Counted from the stretch's first letter, positions 26,924 to 35,616 are shown. The stretch: DNA of 64,000 nt from Agarivorans sp. Toyoura001 (GCF_005405585.1 NZ_BJEQ01000010.1:1-64000); one strand, 5' to 3'. Notes: generated by a model from the sequence alone, not told the origin. Numbers and translations are program-made.

Positions 26924-27919
26924 ATGATGAGCCGTCACCATCGCTCTGTGCTGCTATTGGCCTGTCTATTGTTAGTTGTGGGCGGAAGCAGTATTTATCT
27001 GTGGTTGTCATTTCCTCAGCTGTGGATGCAATCTAAACGCTGGCAAATGGAACTGAGTCGCTACATTAGTGAGTTGTTGAGCTTGGCATCGCAACATCCG
27101 GTAAAGGCAGTGTGGACAACGTTTTTAGCAAGCTTGAGCTATGGGGTTTTACATGCAGTTGGGCCGGGGCATGGCAAGGTGATTATGGCCAGTTACTTGA
27201 GTACTCATCCGGCGAAACTTAACACTAGCCTTAAGCTCTCTTTATCAGCGGCTATGCTGCAAGCGCTGGTGGCTATCACCTTGGTGAGTACCCTGCTATT
27301 TGTTATGGACAGCAGCATTAGCCAACTCAATATTCAGGCCGAACGGCTGGTTGAGTTGAGTTATATCGCGATGATACTACTGGGCCTAATTGTGGCTTGG
27401 AAGGGCGTTAAACAATACCGAAGCTCTCTGAAAAGATTGAATCTGGTGAATATTGGGTCACGGCTTACTGGCCAAGAGCTTAAGACTAATACAGTGCCTT
27501 TTACTCCCCTGTTAAGCCCACACAATAACGATTGTGAATGCGGGCATAGCCACGTAGCAAGTTCAGCGTCATTAACCGAGGCCAGCAACTTGAAAGACTA
27601 TTTCGCTATTGTTGTCAGTATTGGTATGCGGCCATGCAGCGGGGCGCTAATGGCACTGATATTTGCAAAATCCTTAGATGTTTATTGGTTGGGAGTAGTC
27701 AGTGCGCTGTCAATGGGATTGGGCACGGCGATAGCGATCGGTTTGCTTGCTTGGCTATCATTATCGGGAGGAGGACTGGCTAAGCGTTATGTTTCCTTAA
27801 CCGGCCAAAAATATCGCGTGCTGCGCTTAGCTGTAAAACTGGCTGCCGCAGGCTTAATTTGTTTATTGGGGCTCGTTATGCTGAAAAGCCAGTCCTTATT
27901 ATTCTCACCGATATTGTGA
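26924..27919 (+). CDS. NicO/RcnA-family metal transporter
   Basis: This inner-membrane protein of 331 residues has about six or seven helices. The family motif HAVGPGHGKVI (about residues 76-86) and the second motif GMRPCSGAL (about 239-247) are both present. A cytoplasmic or periplasmic loop carries CECGHSHV. Relatives move Ni2+ or Co2+, but this gene is fifth in a Zur-associated operon behind DUF1007, so zinc traffic is a reasonable inference. Direction of transport is unknown. Confidence 0.85.
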   Translation: MMSRHHRSVLLLACLLLVVGGSSIYLWLSFPQLWMQSKRWQMELSRYISELLSLASQHPVKAVWTTFLASLSYGVLHAVGPGHGKVIMASYLSTHPAKLNTSLKLSLSAAMLQALVAITLVSTLLFVMDSSISQLNIQAERLVELSYIAMILLGLIVAWKGVKQYRSSLKRLNLVNIGSRLTGQELKTNTVPFTPLLSPHNNDCECGHSHVASSASLTEASNLKDYFAIVVSIGMRPCSGALMALIFAKSLDVYWLGVVSALSMGLGTAIAIGLLAWLSLSGGGLAKRYVSLTGQKYRVLRLAVKLAAAGLICLLGLVMLKSQSLLFSPIL

Positions 27920-27951
27920 AATAACCATGAGCAGTTTTGGGATACGCATGG

Positions 27952-27976
27952 TGTTAGCTTATTAAGCTAAGGTTTT
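27952..27976. terminator. Weak terminator-like hairpin after the zinc operon
   Basis: TTAGCT and AGCTAA pair around TATTA, followed by GGTTTTG. It overlaps the stop codon of the convergent GNAT gene. T tract and stem are short, so the call is tentative. Confidence 0.35.
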
Positions 27977-28459
27977 GCCCAAAATTGTCAGGCTATAATC
28001 TTGCTTATCCATTCTTGCCACATTTGGTAGCTGGCCCCAGTGCTGGTATCCAAGCTTTTCAAACAAGGCAAGGCTAGGCCCATTATGACTAAATATGAAG
28101 GCCAACAGTATTTCTATTCCCAGTTCTTGGGCAATGGGTTCGGCGGCAAGTAACAAGCGTTTGCCTAAGCCTTTACCGCGCTGGTCTTCAGCTAAATAGA
28201 GACTGATTTCGGCGCTATGTTGGTAAGCTGGGCGACCATAAAAATCACTAAAGCTTAACCAAGCAACCACTTCCCCGGCTTGTTCTATTACGTATAAAGG
28301 GCGCTTGGGGTGTTGGTGCTGCTTAAACCATTGAAGGCGTGAGGCTACCGTTTGTTCTTCTGTATCGGCTGTTACTTGGCGAGAGGCTACGATCGAGTTG
28401 TAGATCTCTACAATGCGAGGAAGGTCGGCTTCAAGCGCCAGGCGAAAGGCTACAGACAT
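27962..28459 (-). CDS. GNAT family N-acetyltransferase
   Basis: This 165-residue acetyltransferase probably transfers acetyl from acetyl-CoA to an amine. The acetyl-CoA loop is visible as EDQRGKGLGKRLL, preceded by SAEISLYL. The pattern (EADLPRIVEIYNSIV, then GRPAYQHSAEIS) is that of the phosphinothricin/methionine-sulfoximine acetyltransferase subgroup, though the substrate is unproven. I chose the ATG at 28459; a longer reading to 28537 would overlap slyX. Confidence 0.85.
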   Translation of the reverse strand: MSVAFRLALEADLPRIVEIYNSIVASRQVTADTEEQTVASRLQWFKQHQHPKRPLYVIEQAGEVVAWLSFSDFYGRPAYQHSAEISLYLAEDQRGKGLGKRLLLAAEPIAQELGIEILLAFIFSHNGPSLALFEKLGYQHWGQLPNVARMDKQDYSLTILGKTLA

Positions 28460-28472
28460 GTCAGTATTCCAC

Positions 28473-28694
28473 TTAGTAATGCGGTGGCGGTGTTTCTTGC
28501 TCTTGAGGGGCGACGGCTGCGCTGCCATCGCCTTCAAACAATTTGGCGCGAATAAGCTTAAACTGATGTTGTAGCGTTTCTAGCTGATTTTGTTGATCTT
28601 GTAGGGCAAGGTTTAGCTGCTCGATGGTATCTTCTTGAAAGGCTATTTTGGTTTCAAGGCGTTCAATAACGCCGTCTAATTCTTGCTGATTCAT
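28473..28694 (-). CDS. slyX: SlyX family protein
   Basis: SlyX is a small coiled-coil protein of unknown function found near slyD/fkpA in gammaproteobacteria. The 73 residues form a heptad-rich helix (VIERLETKIAFQEDTIEQLN and onwards) and end in PPPHY, the family hallmark. Its gene lies four bases after the WD40 lipoprotein stop and 13 bases before the GNAT start. Confidence 0.92.
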   Translation of the reverse strand: MNQQELDGVIERLETKIAFQEDTIEQLNLALQDQQNQLETLQHQFKLIRAKLFEGDGSAAVAPQEQETPPPHY

Positions 28695-28698
28695 ACCG

Positions 28699-29676
28699 CT
28701 ACTTCTTTAATTCCCAAACTTCGACTAAACCGCTCGAGCTGGCGCTCGCTAGCTGGCCATTATCGAGCATCGCCGCACTATACACAACCGCGCTTTTAGG
28801 ACGTGTTTTTTTGGTAGGGGTGACTAGCCAATGTTGCAGTGCTTGGCCACTTGCTACATGCCAAACGCTTAATTTTCTGGCGGCTGAGCCAGTAAGTAAC
28901 CACTCGCCTTGATTAGCAAAGCTCACATATGAAAATATGTTTTGTCGAGCGGTAAGTTTTAACTGGCTAACTTGCTCGCCGCTTGGAATGGCCCATACTC
29001 GGGCTAGCTTGCCGTTATCGGCAGTAAACGCGTATTTACCGTTAGACTCTAAAGCGACCGATGATACCCGCCCTTGATGCGGAAAGCGCAAAATAACTTG
29101 GGCGGTTTGGGTATCCCAAAATAGTGCTTGGTAATCGTTACCGCCGCTGAGGGCGTAACGGCCATTAGCGGATAGCGCTACTGCGTTAATTTTTTCGCTG
29201 TGACCTAAAAACTCTAAGCGACGGCCAGAGAGTAGGTCGAGGTGGATGACTTTGCCATCGCCTAAGCCAATCAGAACTTGTTGGCCATTGCTGGTTAAGG
29301 CAATGTCGCGAATGCTCGATTCACTGAGCTTCCAATAACCTAGCGCTCTGCCACTGGCGATATCCCACACCACAAAATCATCACGGCTGGCACTTATGGC
29401 ATAGCGGTTACCCTCGGCAATTTTAACCAAAAAGACTTGGTTGTTGGCTTGGTTTTGATGATCCCACTGAAATAGCTGACGTTGTTCTTTTACATCCCAC
29501 AGGCTTAAACCATGGTGAATAGAAGAGACCAAACTGAGGCTGCCGTCAGACGAAAAATCGGCAGCATAAGATCCGTCAGTAGCTTGCTCCCAGCTGCGAA
29601 CAGGAGGTGAGTCGTCGCTACAACTGGTTAATAGCAGAGTAAAGCTATAAATTACAAATAACTTAATAATTGTCAT
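28699..29676 (-). CDS. WD40-repeat lipoprotein
   Basis: This is a probable membrane-attached beta-propeller. The 325 residues start with a lipoprotein signal (LLLTSC, Cys19). About six or seven WD40-type repeats follow (for example LSLWDVKEQRQLFQW, NDYQALFWDTQTAQV, LSVWHVASGQALQHW). Such proteins usually act as scaffolds; no partner can be named. It is divergent from fkpA and directly upstream of slyX on the same strand, so likely co-transcribed with it. Confidence 0.85.
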   Translation of the reverse strand: MTIIKLFVIYSFTLLLTSCSDDSPPVRSWEQATDGSYAADFSSDGSLSLVSSIHHGLSLWDVKEQRQLFQWDHQNQANNQVFLVKIAEGNRYAISASRDDFVVWDIASGRALGYWKLSESSIRDIALTSNGQQVLIGLGDGKVIHLDLLSGRRLEFLGHSEKINAVALSANGRYALSGGNDYQALFWDTQTAQVILRFPHQGRVSSVALESNGKYAFTADNGKLARVWAIPSGEQVSQLKLTARQNIFSYVSFANQGEWLLTGSAARKLSVWHVASGQALQHWLVTPTKKTRPKSAVVYSAAMLDNGQLASASSSGLVEVWELKK

Positions 29677-29823
29677 TTTTTTGCGTTTTTTTACGGAACT
29701 GTCACTAGGTTGTGTTGACTAATAGGGTTAGTATAAGGGCTTTGCGGGCTAAGTGTTTAATTATTCATAATGATCTTGCACGCTATGCCACAGATTTAAT
29801 GCGACTTAATTGGAGATAAATGA

Positions 29824-30588
29824 ATGAAAAAGTATTTTGCCGTGTCGGTTTTGGCCGCCTCGATATTAGCCGTTACCGGCTGTCAGGAAGAGAAAGCTGA
29901 AGCTCCAGCGGTAGCTCAAGTAGCCTTAGAGAACGAAGGTCAACAGCAAGCCTATGCAATTGGTGCTTCTGTATCTCGTTACATTGCCACTACACTTGAG
30001 CAGCAAAAAGAATTGGGTCTTGAATTAGATAACGCATTAGTTCTTAAAGGCATGCAAGACGGTTTAAGTGGCGAAGTAGCCATGTCTGAAGAAGAAATTC
30101 AGCTAGCACTTAAAGCGCTAGACGAGAAACTTGCTGGATTGGTAGAAGCTAAAACGGCTGAAGATGCAGCTGCAGCTCAAGCTGAAAGCGCTAAGTATTT
30201 GTCAGATAACGCTGCTCGCGAAGGCGTTTCAGTGACTGAGTCTGGTTTACAGTTTGAAGTATTAACTGACGCTGAAGGCGACAAGCCAAGCGCTGCTGAT
30301 ACAGTAACTGTTCACTACAAAGGTACCCTGACTGACGGAACTACTTTTGATAGCTCTTACGACCGTGGTGAGCCAGCAACGTTCCCACTAAACCGTGTGA
30401 TTCCAGGTTGGACCGAAGGTGTTCAACTTATGTCTAAAGGCGCGAAGTACAAATTCTTCATCCCTTCAGAGCTAGGTTACGGTGAAAACGGCGCAGGTAG
30501 CATTCCACCTAACTCAATCTTAGTATTTGAAGTTGAGTTAATGGAAATTGAAAAAGCTGATGCAGCGGCAGAAACGCCAGCTAGCTAA
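29824..30588 (+). CDS. fkpA: FKBP-type peptidyl-prolyl isomerase FkpA, lipoprotein form
   Basis: This isomerase and chaperone acts on envelope proteins. The 254 residues start with a lipoprotein signal (LAVTGC, Cys20) rather than the cleaved signal of E. coli FkpA. An N-terminal helical dimerisation domain (about 35-130) precedes the FKBP domain (about 150-245: VHYKGTLTDGTTFDSSYDRG, GWTEGVQLM, IPPNSILVFEVEL). A terminator follows. The slyX neighbourhood supports the name. Confidence 0.9.
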   Translation: MKKYFAVSVLAASILAVTGCQEEKAEAPAVAQVALENEGQQQAYAIGASVSRYIATTLEQQKELGLELDNALVLKGMQDGLSGEVAMSEEEIQLALKALDEKLAGLVEAKTAEDAAAAQAESAKYLSDNAAREGVSVTESGLQFEVLTDAEGDKPSAADTVTVHYKGTLTDGTTFDSSYDRGEPATFPLNRVIPGWTEGVQLMSKGAKYKFFIPSELGYGENGAGSIPPNSILVFEVELMEIEKADAAAETPAS

Positions 30589-30601
30589 TCAATAGCTTGA
30601 T

Positions 30602-30635
30602 CAAAAAAACGCAGCATTTAGGTGCTGCGTTTTTG
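30602..30635 (+). terminator. fkpA terminator
   Basis: AAAAACGCAGCA pairs with TGCTGCGTTTTT, followed by a T-rich tail. Confidence 0.88.
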
Positions 30636-30650
30636 TTTATAGCAAAATAA

Positions 30651-30682
30651 TAAAAAAGGCCTCTTGTGAGGCCTTTTTATTT
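30651..30682. terminator. Second terminator between fkpA and rsd
   Basis: AAAAAAGGCCTC pairs with GAGGCCTTTTT around TTGT. It probably serves the convergent rsd gene and backs up fkpA termination. Confidence 0.85.
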
Positions 30683-30687
30683 GGTTT

Positions 30688-31167
30688 TTATTCTGCAGCA
30701 GCGCTTTGTTGGCTGTGCTGGTATAAATGGTCGAGTAATTCATCTTCTACTGCGAAGCGCTCTTCCATTTCTTGTCCCAGCTGAGATAAGTCTCTGTCGA
30801 AGCTGTTGAGCTCGATGTCTTCACTCACTTCGGCGTACTTGTCGTTAAAGGCCAGTGCGGTGTCAGTGGTTTCGGTAATTTGCGGTAATAAGCTTTCGCC
30901 AGGTTTGGTATCACCATCGTTGGCGCATTCACTCACAATTTGCTCGTAGATTTCAAAATGACCTGTTGATGCGTAATCAACTAACTGTTGGCAAAATTGG
31001 GTAATCGCCGGCAGCGGCGGTAGCGAGCGTTCAGCGGTGTCGTAGGGCGGTAGACCTGCTAATTCACAGTAGGCAATTAACAATTGTTTTCTAGCGTCTA
31101 ACCAAGCATCGATAACTTGGCTGGCGCCTCCCCATTTGGCTTGAGCTTGTTCAAGTTTGCTTAGCAT
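30688..31167 (-). CDS. rsd: Regulator of sigma D (Rsd/AlgQ family)
   Basis: Rsd binds sigma-70 and limits its use in stationary phase. The 159 residues follow the family helical pattern: WLDARKQLLIAYCELAGL near 22-39, FCQQLVDYASTGHFEIYEQI near 58-77, and DRDLSQLGQEMEERFAVEDELL near 125-146. rsd is divergent from nudC and hemE, the same arrangement as in E. coli, which supports the call. Confidence 0.9.
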   Translation of the reverse strand: MLSKLEQAQAKWGGASQVIDAWLDARKQLLIAYCELAGLPPYDTAERSLPPLPAITQFCQQLVDYASTGHFEIYEQIVSECANDGDTKPGESLLPQITETTDTALAFNDKYAEVSEDIELNSFDRDLSQLGQEMEERFAVEDELLDHLYQHSQQSAAAE

Positions 31168-31353
31168 TGCCCTTGCTCCTAAATCCCTAAAGAATATAAC
31201 TATAACTAAATAAAATCGGGGCTTTCGTCAACCGATATTTAGTTTAAGTGAGGCGTGGCTAAACATTTGTCAGTCGTGAAAAGCTTGTTATGTAGTGTAA
31301 GCTTGGTCATTATTTGCCTATTGAGCAAGCTCGCGTTAGAGAAAGGATGAAGT

Positions 31354-32148
31354 GTGAGTAAACAATTTGGCTGGTGGTTTTTTACCTGCGGCAACCAGAT
31401 ATTAGTGATCCCTCAAGGTGAGTGTATTCCTTACGGTGATGTTGAAGACCTGCCTTTACCCGAGTTAGATTTTACCCAAGTTGAACGCTTTGCCAGTTAT
31501 AAAGGCGAGGCATGTTTGCGTTTGGAGTTGAGCGAAGCAATTGATTTGGGCATGGGTGAGTGGATTGATTTACGCAGCAGTATGTCGGTACTCAGTGGCC
31601 CGCTCTTTAACTTGGTAGGAAAAGCGCAACAATTTGCCTTGTTTCTTAAAACTCATCGTTTTTGTGGCAGTTGCGGTGAAGCCCTAGAACGGGTGGACTG
31701 GGAGTTAGCCATGCAATGTGACCATTGCGGCTTTAGAGCGTACCCTCGAATTTCGCCCAGCATAATTGTGCTAATTAGTGATGGCCGCAAAGTGCTGTTA
31801 GCAAACCATCGCCGCCATCAAAAGCAAGAGCAACCGATATACACGGCCATTGCTGGCTTTGTTGAAGCGGGAGAAACGCTTGAACAAACCGTTCATCGAG
31901 AAGTGCATGAAGAAACCGGTATTAGGGTTAAAAATGTGAGTTACTGGCGGAGCCAGCCTTGGGCGTTTCCCCATTCAATTATGGCCGCTTATTTTGCCGA
32001 ATATGACACTGGTGAGGTGAATATTGACCGTCGCGAACTGGCCGATGCCCAGTGGTTTGATTACAGCGATCTGCCTCACCTTCCGCCAACTGGCACGATT
32101 GCCCGAGATATGATTAATCACTGGCTTGGACAAAAAACTAACGAATAA
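31354..32148 (+). CDS. nudC: NAD+ diphosphatase / NAD-RNA decapping Nudix hydrolase NudC
   Basis: NudC hydrolyses NAD(H) and removes NAD caps from RNA. The 264 residues have a zinc site (Cys104, Cys107, Cys122, Cys125), the Nudix box GFVEAGETLEQTVHREVHEE (168-187) and the NudC signature SQPWAFPHS, with Ala where Pro is usual. It starts at GTG after AAAGGATGAA. It lies 105 bases before hemE, in conserved order. Confidence 0.93.
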   Translation: MSKQFGWWFFTCGNQILVIPQGECIPYGDVEDLPLPELDFTQVERFASYKGEACLRLELSEAIDLGMGEWIDLRSSMSVLSGPLFNLVGKAQQFALFLKTHRFCGSCGEALERVDWELAMQCDHCGFRAYPRISPSIIVLISDGRKVLLANHRRHQKQEQPIYTAIAGFVEAGETLEQTVHREVHEETGIRVKNVSYWRSQPWAFPHSIMAAYFAEYDTGEVNIDRRELADAQWFDYSDLPHLPPTGTIARDMINHWLGQKTNE

Positions 32149-32253
32149 TTATGGGGTCTTACATAAACTGCTCAGGCTTAGTTATAAGGCTTGAGTTGTT
32201 AAGGCAGCTAGTTACAATGCACTAGCTAAAATTTTAGATAATCGGGAAAGTTA

Positions 32254-33318
32254 ATGTCGGAACTTAAAAACGATCGCTATTTGCGCGCACTGTTAAAGCA
32301 GCCTGTAGACGTAACACCAGTATGGATGATGCGCCAAGCGGGTCGCTATTTGCCTGAGTATCGAGCTGTACGCAAAGACGCAGGTGATTTTATGTCGGTG
32401 TGTCGTGATGCTGACTTGGCTTGTGAAGTAACCTTGCAGCCACTGCGTCGTTTTAAGCTTGACGCGGCTATTTTGTTTTCCGACATTCTTACTATTCCTG
32501 ACGCTATGGGTTTAGGTTTGTATTTCTCTACCGGAGAAGGCCCAAAGTTTGAACGCCCAGTGACCAGCAGGGCACAAGTTGAATCCTTAGGTGTGCCAGA
32601 TCCAGAGCAAGAGCTGGGTTATGTAATGAATGCTGTTCGCACTATTAAGCGAGAGCTGAAAGGCGAAGTACCGCTGATTGGCTTTTCTGGTAGCCCTTGG
32701 ACTTTAGCCACCTATATGGTTGAAGGCGGCACCACAAAGTCGTTTGCGGGCATCAAAAAAATGGCTTTTAGCGAGCCGCAAACTCTGCACTTGTTACTCG
32801 ATAAACTAGCTGAATCAGTCATCTTGTATTTAAACGCGCAAATCGCTGCTGGTGCTCAGTCGGTGATGTTGTTTGATACTTGGGGTGGGGTATTATCGCC
32901 ACGCGATTACAACGAGTTCTCGTTGCGCTACATGCACAAAATTGTTGATGGCTTAACCCGTAAAGTCGATGGCCAAACAGTGCCAGTGACTTTATTCACC
33001 AAAAACGGTGGCCAGTGGTTAGAGCAAATCGCTGCTACGGGTTGTGATGCAGTAGGCTTAGATTGGACCATTAATATTGCTGAAGCGAAAAAACGCATTG
33101 GCGACAAAGTGGCCTTGCAAGGCAACATGGATCCCTCAATGTTGTATGCGCCAGTAGGGCGTATTCGTGAAGAAGTTGCCACTATTCTTGAAGGTTTTGG
33201 TGAAGGCAATGGCCACGTATTTAACTTAGGCCATGGCATTCACCCAGACGTAAACCCCGAGCATGCGGGTGCCTTTATTGATGCTGTTCATGAATTAAGC
33301 GCACCTTATCATAAGTAG
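32254..33318 (+). CDS. hemE: Uroporphyrinogen decarboxylase HemE
   Basis: HemE converts uroporphyrinogen III to coproporphyrinogen III in heme synthesis. The 354 residues match the family length, with the N-terminal [19 protein letters not shown] (substrate-binding Arg residues), the catalytic Asp in [12 protein letters not shown] and [17 protein letters not shown]. It follows nudC. A conspicuous perfect hairpin lies downstream. Confidence 0.97.
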   Translation: MSELKNDRYLRALLKQPVDVTPVWMMRQAGRYLPEYRAVRKDAGDFMSVCRDADLACEVTLQPLRRFKLDAAILFSDILTIPDAMGLGLYFSTGEGPKFERPVTSRAQVESLGVPDPEQELGYVMNAVRTIKRELKGEVPLIGFSGSPWTLATYMVEGGTTKSFAGIKKMAFSEPQTLHLLLDKLAESVILYLNAQIAAGAQSVMLFDTWGGVLSPRDYNEFSLRYMHKIVDGLTRKVDGQTVPVTLFTKNGGQWLEQIAATGCDAVGLDWTINIAEAKKRIGDKVALQGNMDPSMLYAPVGRIREEVATILEGFGEGNGHVFNLGHGIHPDVNPEHAGAFIDAVHELSAPYHK

Positions 33319-33350
33319 CGTTAATATCTGCCTACTTCACATATAACAAA

Positions 33351-33390
33351 GTTAAATAACACGTATTAACTATACGGCGTGTTATTTAAC
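33351..33390. repeat. Perfect 13-bp inverted repeat downstream of hemE
   Basis: GTTAAATAACACG (33351-33363) is mirrored exactly by CGTGTTATTTAAC (33378-33390) around 14 bases. There is no T run, so it is not a typical terminator; it may protect the hemE 3' end or be a protein-binding site. Confidence 0.7.
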
Positions 33391-33490
33391 TGAATCACCC
33401 TCGCTATTGCTCTCAGCTTTGATATAGTAAAGTACTTAGAACTCTTTACGGATGAAGTTCATTTTTGGCCGTAACTGAGAGCTTGTTGTT

Positions 33491-33673
33491 ATGAAATCCC
33501 CTTTGCAAATAGGCATAGTGTTTATTCTTGTGCTGATAATGGTTGTTACCTATAAGCTAAAAAGTGTAGGTGAACCTAACGTTCTTCCTTATCTTTCTTA
33601 TCATACCCTCAACGGTAAAACAGAAGTGCTTGCGCAACAGCTAGTCATCCCGCAGACTGAGCACACTAGATAA
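33491..33673 (+). CDS. Small single-helix membrane protein, unknown
   Basis: The 60-codon ORF encodes an N-terminal hydrophobic helix (about 7-23, IGIVFILVLIMVVTYKL) followed by a polar tail. A purine-rich GAG site lies upstream. I do not recognise a family. It precedes the TauE-type gene by 21 bases on the same strand and may share its transcript. Confidence 0.5.
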   Translation: MKSPLQIGIVFILVLIMVVTYKLKSVGEPNVLPYLSYHTLNGKTEVLAQQLVIPQTEHTR

Positions 33674-33694
33674 TCGAATTTTCTATTTATCGTT

Positions 33695-34480
33695 ATGATG
33701 TTTCTTAGTTTTTTACTTATTGGTGCCGCGGCAGGTTTAATGTCGGGGTTATTTGGTATTGGTGGCGGTTTAGTCATTGTGCCGGTGCTAATTGGTAGCT
33801 TTGGAGCCATGGGTTTTGCCAGTGAATCGGCGATTCACCTAGCCATTGGCACGTCATTAGCCTCGATTATTATCACAGCTAGTAGCGCCAGCTACGCCCA
33901 TTATTGTCGTGGCTCAATTGATTGGAATATTGTGAAACGCTTGGGTGGCGGCATAGTGTTTGGATCGATGCTTGGTGCTTGGGTGGCCACTCGCTTACAT
34001 GCCGATCACTTAACTAACTATTTTGCTGGTTTCTTACTGGTTATGGCGCTGTATATGGCGTTTGGTAGAACGCCTAAAGCTCAACGCAGTTTGCCGGGGC
34101 CCACTGGCACCAGTTTATTAGGTGCTATTGTGGGCTGTATCTCTGCCATGTTTGGCATTGGCGGCGGTACCATTACTTTTCCTAGTTTGAGTTGGTATGG
34201 CGTATCAGCCCCCAAAGCTGTTGCTATTTCGGCAGTATGTGGTTTACCGATTGCGTTAGTGGGCACTGTTGCATATATCTATAATGGTTGGCATGAAGCC
34301 GACTTACCGGCCTGGAGTTTGGGTTATGTTTATTTGCCTGCATGGTTAGGCATTGTGCTTACCAGCTCCATATTTGCCCGTTTAGGTAGTCGCTTAGCTT
34401 ATCGTTTGCCCGCCAAACGGCTTAAGCAAGCATTTGCCTTGTTGCTATTGGTAATGGCCATTAAGTTATTGATTGAGTAG
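33695..34480 (+). CDS. TauE/SafE family anion exporter or permease
   Basis: This inner-membrane protein has 261 residues and about seven or eight helices, formerly DUF81. The duplicated motifs GLFGIGGGLVIVPVL (about 18-32) and AMFGIGGGTITFPSL (about 150-164) identify the family. Members export sulfite, sulfoacetate or related anions; nothing here fixes the substrate. The ATG at 33695 may be replaced by the adjacent ATG at 33698. The next gene starts 10 bases later. Confidence 0.88.
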   Translation: MMFLSFLLIGAAAGLMSGLFGIGGGLVIVPVLIGSFGAMGFASESAIHLAIGTSLASIIITASSASYAHYCRGSIDWNIVKRLGGGIVFGSMLGAWVATRLHADHLTNYFAGFLLVMALYMAFGRTPKAQRSLPGPTGTSLLGAIVGCISAMFGIGGGTITFPSLSWYGVSAPKAVAISAVCGLPIALVGTVAYIYNGWHEADLPAWSLGYVYLPAWLGIVLTSSIFARLGSRLAYRLPAKRLKQAFALLLLVMAIKLLIE

Positions 34481-34490
34481 GAGAGGTTTG

Positions 34491-34820
34491 ATGAAAAAGT
34501 TTTTATTCTCGGCAGTTCTGATTGCTTGGTTTTCTAGTGCTGCAGCGTTTGCTGCAACCCCTGTTTCAGAGAAGCAATTAGGCGAAGTGCTGGTGGAATC
34601 GCGTAATCAGCTTTACCAAGCAGAACCTGGCCAAACCAATGATTATTCACGCTTAGTGGCATTTGGCTTAGATACTCGCTACGGGGTATTTGTGCGTAGC
34701 TGGTTGTATTTTGAGCTGCAAATGGTCACCCAGCAAATAAGTTTGCAACCGGATAATGAACAAGCTAAAAGCCGTCAGAGCATTCTGTTTAACCTGCGTC
34801 GCCAAATTGATTTAGAATAG
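34491..34820 (+). CDS. Secreted hypothetical protein
   Basis: The ATG at 34491, after TAGGAGAGG, gives 109 residues with a clear signal peptide (MKKFLFSAVLIAWFSSAAAFA). The mature part is about 88 residues, mostly helical and polar. I do not recognise it. An in-frame start 18 bases upstream would lie within the previous gene and is rejected. Close spacing suggests co-transcription with the TauE-type gene. Confidence 0.65.
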   Translation: MKKFLFSAVLIAWFSSAAAFAATPVSEKQLGEVLVESRNQLYQAEPGQTNDYSRLVAFGLDTRYGVFVRSWLYFELQMVTQQISLQPDNEQAKSRQSILFNLRRQIDLE

Positions 34821-34846
34821 GCAAAATTTTTTAACGAGGAGTAACA

Positions 34847-35020
34847 ATGTCTCTGTCATTGTTGTTAGCCATTGTGATTTTAGTTGGCGACATATTCGCC
34901 ATAGTGAAGATTTTAAACAGCAGTGCGGAAATTGGCCGTAAATATCTTTGGATATTCTTAATCTGCTTACTACCACTAGTTGGCATTGTATTGTGGCTAT
35001 TTAAAGGGCCCAAAAACTAG
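34847..35020 (+). CDS. PLDc_N-type small membrane protein
   Basis: This 57-residue product has two hydrophobic helices (about 3-22 and 34-52) ending LLPLVGIVLWLFKGPKN. The pattern matches the phospholipase D N-terminal (PLDc_N) membrane domain that occurs alone as a short protein. CGAGGAG precedes the ATG. Its TAG stop overlaps the convergent gene's stop: both use the same CTAG at 35017-35020. Confidence 0.75.
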   Translation: MSLSLLLAIVILVGDIFAIVKILNSSAEIGRKYLWIFLICLLPLVGIVLWLFKGPKN

Positions 35021-35400
35021 GGCTCTTTTAGTTGTTTAAGTAAGGCCTGCATTTTTTGGTTATTGTGCTGCAGCACCATTAACTCTGAACGAAACAGTGC
35101 GGGCAGTTCGACCACGGTGATCGCGATTAACATCGCTAAACCCCATTGCCAAACGCCACCTAGCATTAACAGTAGAGCCACCAGTGAAATGCCAAAATTG
35201 AGCAAACCTCGTAGCCACTTAGCTAGATAAAAATGGTGTAATCCCGCGAGCATCAAATAGTTAAGCACAGCGTAGCTATCTGGGTCTTTTACTTGTTTTT
35301 GCCAAGTATGATGAAACTGTTTACGTTGCTCGTCAGGCAGCTCTCTCACCGATAAACGTAGTTGTTCTTGCTGCTGTTCTAATTGCTCGCGGTTTAACAT
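35017..35400 (-). CDS. TM2-domain-like membrane protein
   Basis: This 127-residue protein has a charged, Gln-rich N-terminal helix (1-40), then LNYLMLAGLHHFYLAKWLRGLLNFGISL (about 46-73) and a second hydrophobic helix (about 75-98). The G-x-H-x-F-Y-L arrangement is that of TM2 domains. Function is unknown. It follows the DUF4177 gene by three bases on the same strand and shares its stop region with the opposite gene. Confidence 0.65.
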   Translation of the reverse strand: MLNREQLEQQQEQLRLSVRELPDEQRKQFHHTWQKQVKDPDSYAVLNYLMLAGLHHFYLAKWLRGLLNFGISLVALLLMLGGVWQWGLAMLIAITVVELPALFRSELMVLQHNNQKMQALLKQLKEP

Positions 35401-35403
35401 GGT

Positions 35404-35616
35404 TTAACGCCCCAGAGTCACAATTACCGTTTCGCGACTCCAAAATAACCAGAAGCGACGATTTTCAATCACCTGAAATACCAGCTGCCAACCATCGCTT
35501 GCTTCTTTGTTCAAGCTTGCCTCTACTTTTTGCAAAGGCATGCCTGATGCACCTAAAAACAAGGTGCCTAAGGCCCCTTCGGTAATTGCGATTACTTTGT
35601 ACTCTTTGTAAGCCAT
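35404..35616 (-). CDS. DUF4177-like small protein
   Basis: The 70 residues (YKEYKVIAI, then VEASLNKEASDGWQLVFQVI) fit the DUF4177 pattern, in which an EGW or DGW motif lies in a short beta-alpha fold. The C-terminal part is aromatic (RRFWLFWSRETVIV). It is first of a two-gene unit with the TM2-like gene. No function is known. Confidence 0.65.
   Translation of the reverse strand: MAYKEYKVIAITEGALGTLFLGASGMPLQKVEASLNKEASDGWQLVFQVIENRRFWLFWSRETVIVTLGR

Noticed and set aside
29715-29737. TTGACT and TATAAG upstream of fkpA as a promoter
   Set aside because: The spacing is 11 bases, too short for a sigma-70 promoter.
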